Below, piece after piece: positions 25,285 through 33,130 of a DNA stretch of 64,000 nt. Source of the stretch: Paracidovorax sp031843945 (GTDB lineage Bacteria; Pseudomonadota; Gammaproteobacteria; Burkholderiales; Burkholderiaceae_C). Made by a program: the position numbers and the translations under genes. The first letter of the stretch is position 1; each line of letters opens with the position of its first letter. The stretch spans positions 77,388 to 141,387 of the forward strand of contig NZ_JAVTJJ010000010.1 in the NCBI RefSeq assembly GCF_031843945.1. Reading direction: 5' to 3'. Under the pieces are notes generated by a model. The model saw nothing but the letters and a program-made list of their open reading frames with translations, did not search any database and was not told where the DNA came from.

Positions 25285-26558
25285 AGCTGGCGCAGGTCAC
25301 GCCGCGCACCTACGCGCCGCAAGACGAGCTCTTCGTCTGGGCGCTGGTCAACCCCGCCGCCCCGGTGCTGACCGGCTCGCTGGCCTTGTCGCATCTGGTG
25401 CCCAACTGCGCCACGTTCACCTACACGCCGGACTGGTGGGAGTTCGCGCTGAGCGAAAACCTGCCCCTCGTCGCAGGCCAGGCCTTCAGCGCAGGGCTGA
25501 AGGACAGCGCGCCCGGCGCCATCGACGACGCACGGCCCGACCGCTGGGGCGAGCGCATCATCCGCCACATCGACCGGCCGGCGCGCCTGTCGATACTGGA
25601 GATGCTGCTGTTTGCCGGCGATGACCGCTTTGGCGCACTGGGCATCTCCACCTCGGCCGAGCGCTACGTGCCCCGGCGCATCGGGCCGTATCCGCAGCTG
25701 CGCGACCTGGCGTCGCTGGCGCAGGCGGTGGAGGACGTGCAGACACAAGCGCCCGTCACGCCGGATATCCAGCGCCTGGTGCAGCCCGGTGTCACCTTGG
25801 GCGGCGCGCGGCCCAAAGCACTGCTGCAGACTGACAACGGCCCCTGCGTGATCAAGTTCAGCGAACTAGACGACCCGGTAGACACGCCGCTGATCGAACA
25901 CGCCACCATGACGCTGGCCGCCCTTGCCGGCATCACCGTTGCGCAAACGGGCGTGCTGCCGCTGCCATCACGGCATGTGCACGGCACGCAGCGCCACGCA
26001 CTGACCATCCAGCGCTTCGACCGGCTGGACGCCAACGGGCAGACCTTGCGGCTGCATTGCATCTCCGCCAGAACTGCGCTGGCGGCTGCGGGCCTCACGG
26101 AAAGCTACGGCGCCCTGGCTACCGTGTTGCTGCGCCAGGCGCATCCTGACCGGCAGAAAGCCCAGCGCGAAGAGCTGTTCCAGCGCATGGTGTTCAACAT
26201 CCTCATGGACAACACCGACGACCACGAGCGCAATCACTGCCTGCGCCTGGGTTTGGACGGCTACTACGCGCTATGCCCCGCGTTCGACGTGGTGCCGACA
26301 CTGCAGAACATGGGCTACCAGGCCATGGTGGTCGGCCAACATGGCGCTGAGTCGACCCTGGACAACGCGCTGACCGAACTAAGCGAATTCGGCATTCAGC
26401 GCGCCCGAGCCATCGAACTCGTGCAGGCCGTGGCCCGCACGGTGGACCAGTGGCCGCAACACTTCGCCCGCCAGGGCGTGAGCGCAAAAGACATGGAGCT
26501 GCTGCACGCCAGCATCGACCGCAACGCACTAAAAGCGCAACGCAAGGCGTTCTGCTGA
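25281..26558 (+). CDS. HipA-like serine/threonine kinase toxin
   Basis: A 425-aa HipA-family kinase that starts at the ATG overlapping the hipB stop. It has the N-terminal HipA domain, the phosphate-binding loop GGARPK (174-179), the catalytic loop NTDDHERNH (311-319, Asp313 and Asn318) and the metal-binding AFDVVP (Asp336). All kinase residues appear intact, so it is probably active. Known HipA proteins phosphorylate aminoacyl-tRNA synthetases and cause persistence; the target of this one is unknown. The pair looks horizontally acquired. Confidence 0.92.
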   Translation: MKLAQVTPRTYAPQDELFVWALVNPAAPVLTGSLALSHLVPNCATFTYTPDWWEFALSENLPLVAGQAFSAGLKDSAPGAIDDARPDRWGERIIRHIDRPARLSILEMLLFAGDDRFGALGISTSAERYVPRRIGPYPQLRDLASLAQAVEDVQTQAPVTPDIQRLVQPGVTLGGARPKALLQTDNGPCVIKFSELDDPVDTPLIEHATMTLAALAGITVAQTGVLPLPSRHVHGTQRHALTIQRFDRLDANGQTLRLHCISARTALAAAGLTESYGALATVLLRQAHPDRQKAQREELFQRMVFNILMDNTDDHERNHCLRLGLDGYYALCPAFDVVPTLQNMGYQAMVVGQHGAESTLDNALTELSEFGIQRARAIELVQAVARTVDQWPQHFARQGVSAKDMELLHASIDRNALKAQRKAFC

Positions 26559-26676
26559 CCGCGCTGGATGGCGTGGGTGCGGGTGCTCTTTTCCGACACA
26601 CGCCTCTGCCTCGCGCCTACACAGCGGGCACGGCAGTGAGGCGACAGTGCACTGTCTTTCATCCAATGAGGTACCT

Positions 26677-27078
26677 ATGAAAACCAACGTGATTGCAGCG
26701 CTCGTCGCTTCGGGCTTCCTGGCCTGCACTGGCGCACACGCCCTGACGGCCGACCAGCACAAGGCGGCCAAGGCGAAAATCGAAGCCGACTACAAGTCGC
26801 AAAAGGTGCAATGCGACACCCTCAAGGACAACGCCAAGGATGTCTGCGAAGAAGAGGCCGAAGCTAAGGAAAAGCTGGCAAAGGCCGAGCTGGAGCAACA
26901 GTACAAGCCCAGCGCCGCTCATGCACGCAAGGTAGCCGAAGTTCGGGCTGAAGGCGTTCACGACGTCGCCAAGGAAAAGTGCGACGACCAGACGGGCGAC
27001 GCCAAGAACGCATGCGAAAAGCAGGCCAAGGCTGACTATGACAAGGCCAAGGCCGACATCAAGGCAACGAAGTACTAA
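26677..27078 (+). CDS. Small periplasmic charged, cysteine-containing protein
   Basis: A 133-aa secreted protein of unknown function. It has a Sec signal peptide (MKTNVIAALVASGFLACTGAHA) and a mature part dominated by Lys, Ala, Asp and Glu, with predicted coiled-coil helices. Four cysteines form two pairs (QCDTLKDNAKDVC and KCDDQTGDAKNAC) with nearly identical 12-13 residue spacing, so it looks like a two-repeat helical hairpin protein stabilised by disulfides. The ATG at 26677 is preceded by GAGG. Proteins of this type are common in Burkholderiales but uncharacterised. Confidence 0.8.
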   Translation: MKTNVIAALVASGFLACTGAHALTADQHKAAKAKIEADYKSQKVQCDTLKDNAKDVCEEEAEAKEKLAKAELEQQYKPSAAHARKVAEVRAEGVHDVAKEKCDDQTGDAKNACEKQAKADYDKAKADIKATKY

Positions 27079-27136
27079 GCGAAGTACTGAGTCGAACGCC
27101 AGTTCGATTCGCTCCCAGTGCTGACTGGGAAACGAG

Positions 27137-27193
27137 CCCCCATGGCTGCATGAGTGAAGGCCCCTGTGACCTGCTCAGGCGCATGGGGGTTTT
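27137..27193 (+). terminator. Possible terminator with long loop
   Basis: CCCCCATG (27137-27144) pairs with CATGGGGG (27182-27189), followed by TTTT. The 37-base loop is longer than usual for an intrinsic terminator. Confidence 0.5.
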
Positions 27194-27279
27194 GTCATGC
27201 CGCGCCAACAAAGGATGGCAGAGCCTGCGCAATGGGTCCCTACCGCGCGGCCCCGCATTTGGCGAAGCGATGCGATGCG

Positions 27280-28278
27280 TCAATCCACGCTGGCGCCGGA
27301 CTCCTTGACCACCTTGCCCCACTTCACGGCTTCGGTCTGGATGAAAGCGGCAAACTGCTCCGGCGTCTCGCCCGCGGTTTCGGCGCCCTGCTCGTTGATC
27401 TTCTTCTTGACGTCCGGCTGGGCCAGCACCTTCACCAGCGCCTTGTTCAGCTGCGCGACGATGAGCGCGGGCGTGCCGGCAGGGGCGAACATGCCGAACC
27501 ACGACGTGGCCTCATAGCCCGGCACGCCGGCTTCGGCGATGGTGGGCACGTCGGGCAACTCGGGCGAACGCTTGGCCGTGGTCACCGCGATGGGGCGCAA
27601 CTTGCCCGAGCGCACGTGCTGGATGGCCGATGGCATGTTGTCGAACATGATGCCGATCTGGTTGCCCAGCAGGTCGGTCACGGCCGGTGCGCTGCCCTTG
27701 TAGGGAACGTGCTGCATGTCCACCTTGGCCATGCTCTTGAACAGCTCGCCCGACAGGTGGATGGAGCTGCCGCTGCCCGACGAGCCAAAGTTGACCTTGC
27801 CGGGGTTGGCCTTGGCGTACGCGATGAGTTCCTGCACCGTCTTGTATGGCTGCGCGGGGTTGGCGACCAGCAGGTTGGGCACGTTGGCGACGCGCGTGAG
27901 CGGCGCGAAGTCCTTCACCGGGTCGAATGGCATCTTCTTGTACAGCGATGCATTGATGGCGTGCGTGCCCACGGTGCCCATGAACAGGGTGTAGCCATCG
28001 GCCGCAGCGCGCGCAGCCAGCTGGCCACCGATGTTGCCGCCAGCACCGGCACGGTTGTCCACCACCACGGACTGGCCGAGCTCGGTGGTCAACCCCTGCG
28101 CAATGATGCGCGCCAGAATGTCGGTGGTGCCGCCCGCTGCAAACGGCACGACGATGGTGATGATCTTGGTCGGATAAGCCTGCGCAAAGGCCATGGCGGG
28201 AACGGTGCCGATGGCAGCAGCCGCCAGGGCGGCGACGACGGTGCGGCGGGTAGCGAATCGGGTGAAGTGAACGGACAT
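27280..28278 (-). CDS. Bug/TctC-family periplasmic substrate-binding protein of the pca cluster
   Basis: A 332-aa receptor: signal peptide TRRTVVAALAAAAIGTVPAMAFAQ, then YPTKIITIVVPFAAGGTTD, DNRAGAGGNIGG and KKMPFDPVKDFAPLTRVANVP. The start at 28278 is supported by GAGGAAA upstream; a longer frame would overlap catC. It is the last gene of the leftward catabolic cluster and may bind the aromatic or carboxylic substrate of that pathway. No TctA/TctB membrane genes are present, so it may serve sensing or work with the AtoE-type carrier. Confidence 0.9.
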   Translation of the reverse strand: MSVHFTRFATRRTVVAALAAAAIGTVPAMAFAQAYPTKIITIVVPFAAGGTTDILARIIAQGLTTELGQSVVVDNRAGAGGNIGGQLAARAAADGYTLFMGTVGTHAINASLYKKMPFDPVKDFAPLTRVANVPNLLVANPAQPYKTVQELIAYAKANPGKVNFGSSGSGSSIHLSGELFKSMAKVDMQHVPYKGSAPAVTDLLGNQIGIMFDNMPSAIQHVRSGKLRPIAVTTAKRSPELPDVPTIAEAGVPGYEATSWFGMFAPAGTPALIVAQLNKALVKVLAQPDVKKKINEQGAETAGETPEQFAAFIQTEAVKWGKVVKESGASVD

Positions 28279-28325
28279 GTGTTGTTTCCTCGGATCTCTT
28301 ATAGGGATGGGGCTCAGCAGCGCGG

Positions 28326-28610
28326 TTATTCCTGCACGATGGACGACGGATGATTGGCCAGCGGCGTCACCTTGATCTGCATGTAGGGGAACAGCGGCAG
28401 GCCGCTCAGAATGGTGTGCAGTTCGTCGTTGCTGGCCACGTCGAAGATGCTCACGTTGGCGTATTCGCCGACGACGCGCCACAGGTGGCGCCACTTGCCG
28501 TCTTGCTGCAACTGCTGCGAATACGCTTTTTCCTTGCGCTTGATTTCGTCGGCCACCTCGGGGGCCAGCGTGGACGGGATCTGCACGATCATTTCAGCCA
28601 TGAACAGCAT
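28326..28610 (-). CDS. catC: Muconolactone delta-isomerase
   Basis: A 94-aa protein of standard CatC length. It matches the family along its whole span: MLFMAEMIVQIP, then GKWRHLWRVVGEYANVSIFDV and LPLFPYMQIKVTPLANHPSSI. It isomerises muconolactone to 3-oxoadipate enol-lactone, the substrate of PcaD encoded 4 kb upstream in the same cluster. Neither catA nor catB is present in the window, which leaves the source of muconolactone open. Confidence 0.95.
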   Translation of the reverse strand: MLFMAEMIVQIPSTLAPEVADEIKRKEKAYSQQLQQDGKWRHLWRVVGEYANVSIFDVASNDELHTILSGLPLFPYMQIKVTPLANHPSSIVQE

Positions 28611-28653
28611 GGGATTTCTCCTTGAAAAGAGGTGGGGTAAACGAGAGAGGGAA

Positions 28654-29988
28654 TCAGAGGTGCGGCCAGACCAGCATGGTCACGGCGTAGATGGCGCCCA
28701 CCAGCAGCATGGAAACCACCGTGTAGCCCATGATGTCTTTGAGCTTGAGCTTGGACAGCGCCAGCGCCGGCAAGATCCAGAACGGCTGCACCAGATCGTT
28801 CCAGCCGTTGCCCAGCATCACCGACATGGCGGTCTGCGCCTGCGATGCGCCCAGCGTGGTGGCCGCGTTGATCATGAACGGGCCCTGCAGCACCCAGTGG
28901 CCGCCGCCCGAAGGCGCGAAGAAGTTGATGACGAACGAACTCACCAGGCCCCACAGCGGCAGCGTGTCGGCGGTGGAGACGCTCACGAACACGTGCGCGA
29001 TGGACTCCACCAGCCCCGAGCCATGCATGATGGCCATGATGCCGGCGTAGAACGGAAACTGCAGAATGATCCCGCCGATGGTCTTCACGCCTTCGTTGAC
29101 CTTCTCCACGTATGCCATCGGTGTGCGCAGCAGCAGCACGCCGAGGAACAGGATGAAGAAGTTGATCATGTTCAGATCAAGGTTGCCGCCCTTGATGAAG
29201 TGCATGGCCACATAGGCCATGCCGCACAGGCCGATCAGCAGGCTCAGCACGCGGCTGTGGTTCAAGCGGTAGGCCAGCGTCTTCTCGTCGCCCATCACGC
29301 TCTCGGCGCCGGCCGGTTTGGCATCGGCCACGGAGGCCGGATCCAGCTCGACGACCTTCTCGCCCTTCTTGGGGTGCATGGTGGCGTTCAGCAGCGGCAG
29401 CGCGATCAGCACGGCCAGGCTGGTCAGCAGGATGGGTGTGGAGAAGATCGTCTGCGTGAGCGGGATCAGCCCCATCGTGCCTTCGAACGCATGGCCCTTG
29501 GTGGAGATCAGCACGGGGATGGTCGCCGAAAAGCCCAGGCTGTACATGGTGAAGCCCGTGTAGGCAGCCGCAATGATGAGCGGGTAGTGCACGCCCTTCA
29601 CTTTGAGCGCCAGCTTGCGCGCCATGATGCCGCCGATCACCAGGCCGAAGCCCCAGTTGAGGTAGCTGCCCACACAGCCCACGATGGTGGCGACGATGAT
29701 GGCCTGGCGCGGCGTTTGCACGTGCGATGCGATGCGGTTCAGAAACCGGTCCACGATGGGCGCGGCCGCCAGCACGTAGCCCATCACCAGAATCACCGCC
29801 ATCTGCGTGGTGAACGCCAGCAGGCTCCAGAAGCCCTTGCCCCAGTCCTGCACCACGTCGTTGATGGGACGGTTTTCTACACCGAAGGCAAGCGCCATGG
29901 TCAGCAGCGTGAGCATGATCGCGAAGACGAACGGGTCGGGCAGGTAGCGCCGCATCAGCTCGGTGAAGAAGGCAGTGATTTTCGACAT
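28654..29988 (-). CDS. Short-chain fatty acid (AtoE-type) transporter
   Basis: A 444-aa inner-membrane carrier with about 11-12 helices. It begins MSKITAFFTELMRRYLPDPFVFAIMLTLL and contains SYLNWGFGLVIGGI, MYSLGFSATIP and FFAPSGGGHWVLQGPF, all typical of the AtoE/TIGR00366 family. Those carriers import short-chain carboxylates such as acetoacetate or butyrate. Inside a 3-oxoadipate-type cluster it may import a dicarboxylate or lactone. Specificity is inference. Confidence 0.9.
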   Translation of the reverse strand: MSKITAFFTELMRRYLPDPFVFAIMLTLLTMALAFGVENRPINDVVQDWGKGFWSLLAFTTQMAVILVMGYVLAAAPIVDRFLNRIASHVQTPRQAIIVATIVGCVGSYLNWGFGLVIGGIMARKLALKVKGVHYPLIIAAAYTGFTMYSLGFSATIPVLISTKGHAFEGTMGLIPLTQTIFSTPILLTSLAVLIALPLLNATMHPKKGEKVVELDPASVADAKPAGAESVMGDEKTLAYRLNHSRVLSLLIGLCGMAYVAMHFIKGGNLDLNMINFFILFLGVLLLRTPMAYVEKVNEGVKTIGGIILQFPFYAGIMAIMHGSGLVESIAHVFVSVSTADTLPLWGLVSSFVINFFAPSGGGHWVLQGPFMINAATTLGASQAQTAMSVMLGNGWNDLVQPFWILPALALSKLKLKDIMGYTVVSMLLVGAIYAVTMLVWPHL

Positions 29989-30051
29989 TGGGGAAGGTCT
30001 CTTGTTGTGATGTTGAATTTGTGAAAGCTCGGATCAGGACAAGCGTGACCG

Positions 30052-30777
30052 TCAGACGCCTGCGATGCCCACCGTCATGCCGCCGCAGACGTACAGCACC
30101 TGGCCCGTGACGAAGCCGCTGCGGGCATCCAGCAGGTACGACACCGCATGCGCCACATCGTCGGGCGTGCCCACGCGCTTGACGGGCACCGAATCGATGA
30201 TGGCCTTCGTGCGCGGCGCATCGGGCGGGTTGGCGCGGTCGAACAGCTCGGTGCGGATGGGGCCCGGGCCGATGGCGTTGGCCGTCACGCCGTGGCGGCC
30301 CAGCTCCAGCGCCCACACGCGCGTCATGCCGATCAGCCCGGCCTTGGTGGCCGAATACGCGGTGCGCAGCTCCTTGCCCAAAGCCGCACGGGAGGACATG
30401 TTCACGATGCGCCCGAAGCCCGCCGCCCGCATGCCCGGCAGCAGCGCCTGCATGCACTGGAGGCTGCAGCGCAGGTTCAGCGCCACGGCCAGGTCGAACT
30501 GTTCCAGCGTCTGCTCGGCCGCTTCGGCCGGCACCACGATGCCCACGTTGTTCACCAGCCTCGTGATGGGGCCGCCGGCCAGGGCCTCCTGCAAGGCCCG
30601 CGCGGTGTCGGTGGTGTTGGACAGGTCGGCCTGGATGCCGCCGGGCACATGGCCTACGGCGCGGTCGATGATGACGGGCTCGTAGCCGTCGGCGCGGCAG
30701 CGCTCGGCCGTCGCCGCGCCGATGCCGGCGCCGCCGCCGGTGATGAGAACGCGCTCGCGTGCAGATGCTGTGGTCAT
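30052..30777 (-). CDS. Short-chain dehydrogenase/reductase
   Basis: A 241-aa classical SDR. It has the coenzyme motif TGGGAGIG (residues 14-21), the NNVG motif, and the catalytic triad block with MSSRA followed by YSATKAG. GPGPIRTELF and the C-terminal GQVLYVCGGMTVGIAGV complete the fold. The substrate is unknown. Its place between the yciI pseudogene and the transporter suggests it acts on an alicyclic or lactone alcohol upstream of muconolactone, but this is inference. Confidence 0.9.
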   Translation of the reverse strand: MTTASARERVLITGGGAGIGAATAERCRADGYEPVIIDRAVGHVPGGIQADLSNTTDTARALQEALAGGPITRLVNNVGIVVPAEAAEQTLEQFDLAVALNLRCSLQCMQALLPGMRAAGFGRIVNMSSRAALGKELRTAYSATKAGLIGMTRVWALELGRHGVTANAIGPGPIRTELFDRANPPDAPRTKAIIDSVPVKRVGTPDDVAHAVSYLLDARSGFVTGQVLYVCGGMTVGIAGV

Positions 30778-30814
30778 GGGAGAGAAGTCCTTCAGAAGAT
30801 GCGAAGCGGCGGCG

Positions 30815-31111
30815 TCAGAGAAAGCACTGGCCGTCGACGTAAGCCTTGCGCCAGCGGGTGAGCGTCACGCGCTCGAACAGGCCGGCGGCGTGGAACGGGT
30901 CGGACTCGATGAAGCGCTGCGCCTCTTAGCGCGAGTCCAGCGCCACCACGTACAAGCCGCCGCCCAGATCCTTGCCCTCGTCGTCCAGCTTGGCGCCGCA
31001 GGCCAGCAGCAGGGCTTTGTGTTGGTCCAGAAACTCCAGGTGTGCGGCCCGAGCGGCTTTGCGCACGTGCTGGTGCTCGGGCTTGTCGAAGGTTTCGATG
31101 ATGTAAGGCAA
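30815..31111 (-). pseudogene. YciI family protein interrupted by an in-frame TAA
   Basis: Reading from a TTG at 31111 (behind AGGAG) gives LPYIIETFDKPEHQHVRKAA and on to LGGGLYVVALDSR, where a TAA at 30926-30928 (codon 62) interrupts. The same frame continues without a shift as EAQRFIESDPFHAAGLFERV and then TLTRWRKAYVDGQCFL to a natural TGA at 30815. Together the 99 codons are a standard-length YciI protein with both conserved halves. One base change explains the stop. It is either a recent nonsense mutation or a sequencing error. YciI proteins have a ferredoxin-like fold related to muconolactone isomerase. Confidence 0.85.
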
Positions 31112-31181
31112 AGCACTCTCCTTATGCACGCGACAGCGGCACATGGCATACGCCGGTCAACCGGCTTCAGGGGATGGATTT

Positions 31182-31203
31182 CCGTGCAGTGCGCACTGCA
31201 CGG
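31182..31203. promoter_or_regulatory. 22-bp perfect palindrome between cyclase and yciI
   Basis: CCGTGCAGTGC is followed directly by its exact complement GCACTGCACGG with no spacer. It lies 25 bp past the end of the cyclase gene and about 70 bp before the yciI start. It may be an operator or a hairpin in the polycistronic transcript. No T-tract follows on either side. Confidence 0.55.
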
Positions 31204-31228
31204 AACGGGGCGACAGTCAGAACACCAG

Positions 31229-32296
31229 CTACACGGTGGCGACGGGTGTCACAGGCGAGGCAATGGCCCCGGGCAGATTCAACGGCGGCGCCGTCAGCAG
31301 AAAACGCGAGCGGCCCCGCGCACGCAGCCATTCGGCCAGCGGCGTCAGGTGCCACAACTCGCCCAGATGCACGCCCAGCTTGAACAGGCAGTGTTCGTGC
31401 AGCGGCAGCGCGGCGCAGCAGGCCGGGCCCGCCTTGGCGGGAAAAGCCTCGACGGCGTAGTTGTCGGCGGCGATGGCGGCCAGCTGGCTGTCGGTGATCC
31501 ACTGCAGCAGCTTGTCGTCGCGCCCGTCCAGCACGGCGCAGCTGCCCGCCAGCACGGCCGCGTCGGGGTGCTTGCGCATGCCCAGCACCACGTCGGCAAA
31601 GCCGGTGTGCAGGCACACGATGTCGCCCGGCTCCACCGCCACGCTGTCGGCATCCAGCACACGCATCAGCGTGTCGTAGCCCACCACCGTGCGGGCATCG
31701 CCCAGGTGGGCGCGCAAATCGATCATCACGCCACGGCCCTGCACGCCCGTGCGGGCCATGCCCTCGATGCCCAGCGCATGCGCGGCCGAAGTGCTGGCGG
31801 CCGAGCCCGGCGCGTCAGGCACGCCGGCATCGCGCACGTCGCTGGGGCCGACCACATCGCGGCCAGCGGCGTAGCCGTTGTAGTACAGCGCTTCGGGCAG
31901 GCCGTCGCCATTGGCGTCGAACATCGAGCCCGCGTGTGCCAGGCCGTCCCACTGCGTGGAGTACTGCAAATGCAGGATGGCCAGGTCGTCCGACAGCACG
32001 TCGGTGCGGCCCGGCTCCAGCGCGCCCAGCAGGCAGTTGAAGTTGACCAGCCCCTTGCGCAGCAGCGGACGCAGCACGGGCGGGTTGCGGTTGGGGTTCA
32101 GCGCATTGCCGCCGGGGTAATCCAGCGGCAGGCTCAGCGCAAAGGCCAGGCCTTCGTGCGCTTCGGCCACGCCCTGGCGCACCTTCTCGGGCGTGAGCAG
32201 GTTCAGGCGGCCAAGCTGGTCGTGGGGCCCGAAGTCGCCCCAGTTGGAGCCCTCCGGGCGGCGCTGCCAGCGAGGATTGGTGGGCTTCGAACACAT
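31229..32296 (-). CDS. Cyclase family protein (PF04199-like)
   Basis: A 355-aa protein of the kynurenine formamidase-related cyclase family. The usual metal-binding HxGTHxDxxxH motif is represented by STQWDGLAHAGSMFD, so the Asp and last His are kept but the first His residues are Gln and Trp. This variant is typical of a larger subfamily of unknown reaction. Other conserved parts are GVMIDLRAHLGD, DIVCLHTGFADV and CLFKLGVHLGELWHL. The start at 32296 lies 10 bp after the pcaD stop. It may open or close a lactone ring in this pathway; that is inference. Confidence 0.85.
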   Translation of the reverse strand: MCSKPTNPRWQRRPEGSNWGDFGPHDQLGRLNLLTPEKVRQGVAEAHEGLAFALSLPLDYPGGNALNPNRNPPVLRPLLRKGLVNFNCLLGALEPGRTDVLSDDLAILHLQYSTQWDGLAHAGSMFDANGDGLPEALYYNGYAAGRDVVGPSDVRDAGVPDAPGSAASTSAAHALGIEGMARTGVQGRGVMIDLRAHLGDARTVVGYDTLMRVLDADSVAVEPGDIVCLHTGFADVVLGMRKHPDAAVLAGSCAVLDGRDDKLLQWITDSQLAAIAADNYAVEAFPAKAGPACCAALPLHEHCLFKLGVHLGELWHLTPLAEWLRARGRSRFLLTAPPLNLPGAIASPVTPVATV

Positions 32297-32306
32297 AGGG
32301 CGAATC

Positions 32307-33101
32307 TCAACGCGCAAGGAAGGCGGCCAGCGCGGCGTCGAACGCGGCGGGCGCTTCCAGGTTGGACAGGTGCGAGGCAGGCACTTCGGCCAGTTGCGCG
32401 CCCGCAATGGCAGCCTGCATGGCCTGCGCGTCGGCCACGGTGGTCACCGGGTCGGCACTGCCGGCAATCAGCAGCGTGGGCACGGTGATGGTGCCGATGG
32501 CGCTGCGCAGGTCGGCCTGGGCCAGTGCCTCGCAGCAGGCGGCATAGCCTTCGGGTGCGATGCCGGCAATCCAGCCTTGCGCACGCTGCACCACCCCGGG
32601 CTGCGCGGAGGCAAAGGCGTCGGTGAACCAGCGGCCGGGCGACGATGCGGCCAGCTCGGCCATCGCGGCCGCGCCCTTCTCGCGCACCAGCGCGGCACGA
32701 GCAGTCCAGCCATCGGCCGTACCGATCTTCGCGGAGCTGTTGGCCACCACCAGATGCGTCAGGCGACCAGGCGCATTCACGCCCAGCCACAGCCCGGTGA
32801 AGCCGCCCATCGAGATGCCGCAGAAGCTGGCGCGTTCGATGTGCAAGGCATCCAGCAAAACGATCACGTCACCTCCGAGCTGGTCGAAGCTGTACGGGCC
32901 GGGCGACACCACGGTGCCGCCGTGGCCGCGCGTGTCGTAGCGCAGCACGCGGTGCGTCTGGGCAAAGCGCTCGGCCTGCGCGTCCCACATCTCCAGCGTG
33001 GTGCCGAGCGAGTTGGACAGCACCAGCACCGGCGCACTGGCAGGCCCGTCGATGCGCACGCGAAAGGCTCCGCCGGGGGTCTGGATGGTTGTGATGGACA
33101 A
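32307..33101 (-). CDS. pcaD: 3-oxoadipate enol-lactonase
   Basis: A 264-aa alpha/beta hydrolase. Its motifs match PcaD: LSNSLGTTLEMWD, the LRYDTRGHG block, nucleophile Ser97 in GISMGG, and His244 in ASHLSNLEAP. It opens 3-oxoadipate enol-lactone to 3-oxoadipate. The likely start is a TTG at 33101 with AAGGA upstream; the ATG of the longer frame would overlap pcaF by about 60 bp. It lies 29 bp after pcaF. Confidence 0.93.
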   Translation of the reverse strand: MSITTIQTPGGAFRVRIDGPASAPVLVLSNSLGTTLEMWDAQAERFAQTHRVLRYDTRGHGGTVVSPGPYSFDQLGGDVIVLLDALHIERASFCGISMGGFTGLWLGVNAPGRLTHLVVANSSAKIGTADGWTARAALVREKGAAAMAELAASSPGRWFTDAFASAQPGVVQRAQGWIAGIAPEGYAACCEALAQADLRSAIGTITVPTLLIAGSADPVTTVADAQAMQAAIAGAQLAEVPASHLSNLEAPAAFDAALAAFLAR

Positions 33102-33130
33102 GAGGGTTTCCTTCGGTCTTTGCCGCGTGC

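Noticed and set aside
27280..30052. Tripartite tricarboxylate transporter
   Set aside because: A Bug receptor is present, but the membrane protein beside it is an AtoE-type carrier, not TctA/TctB.
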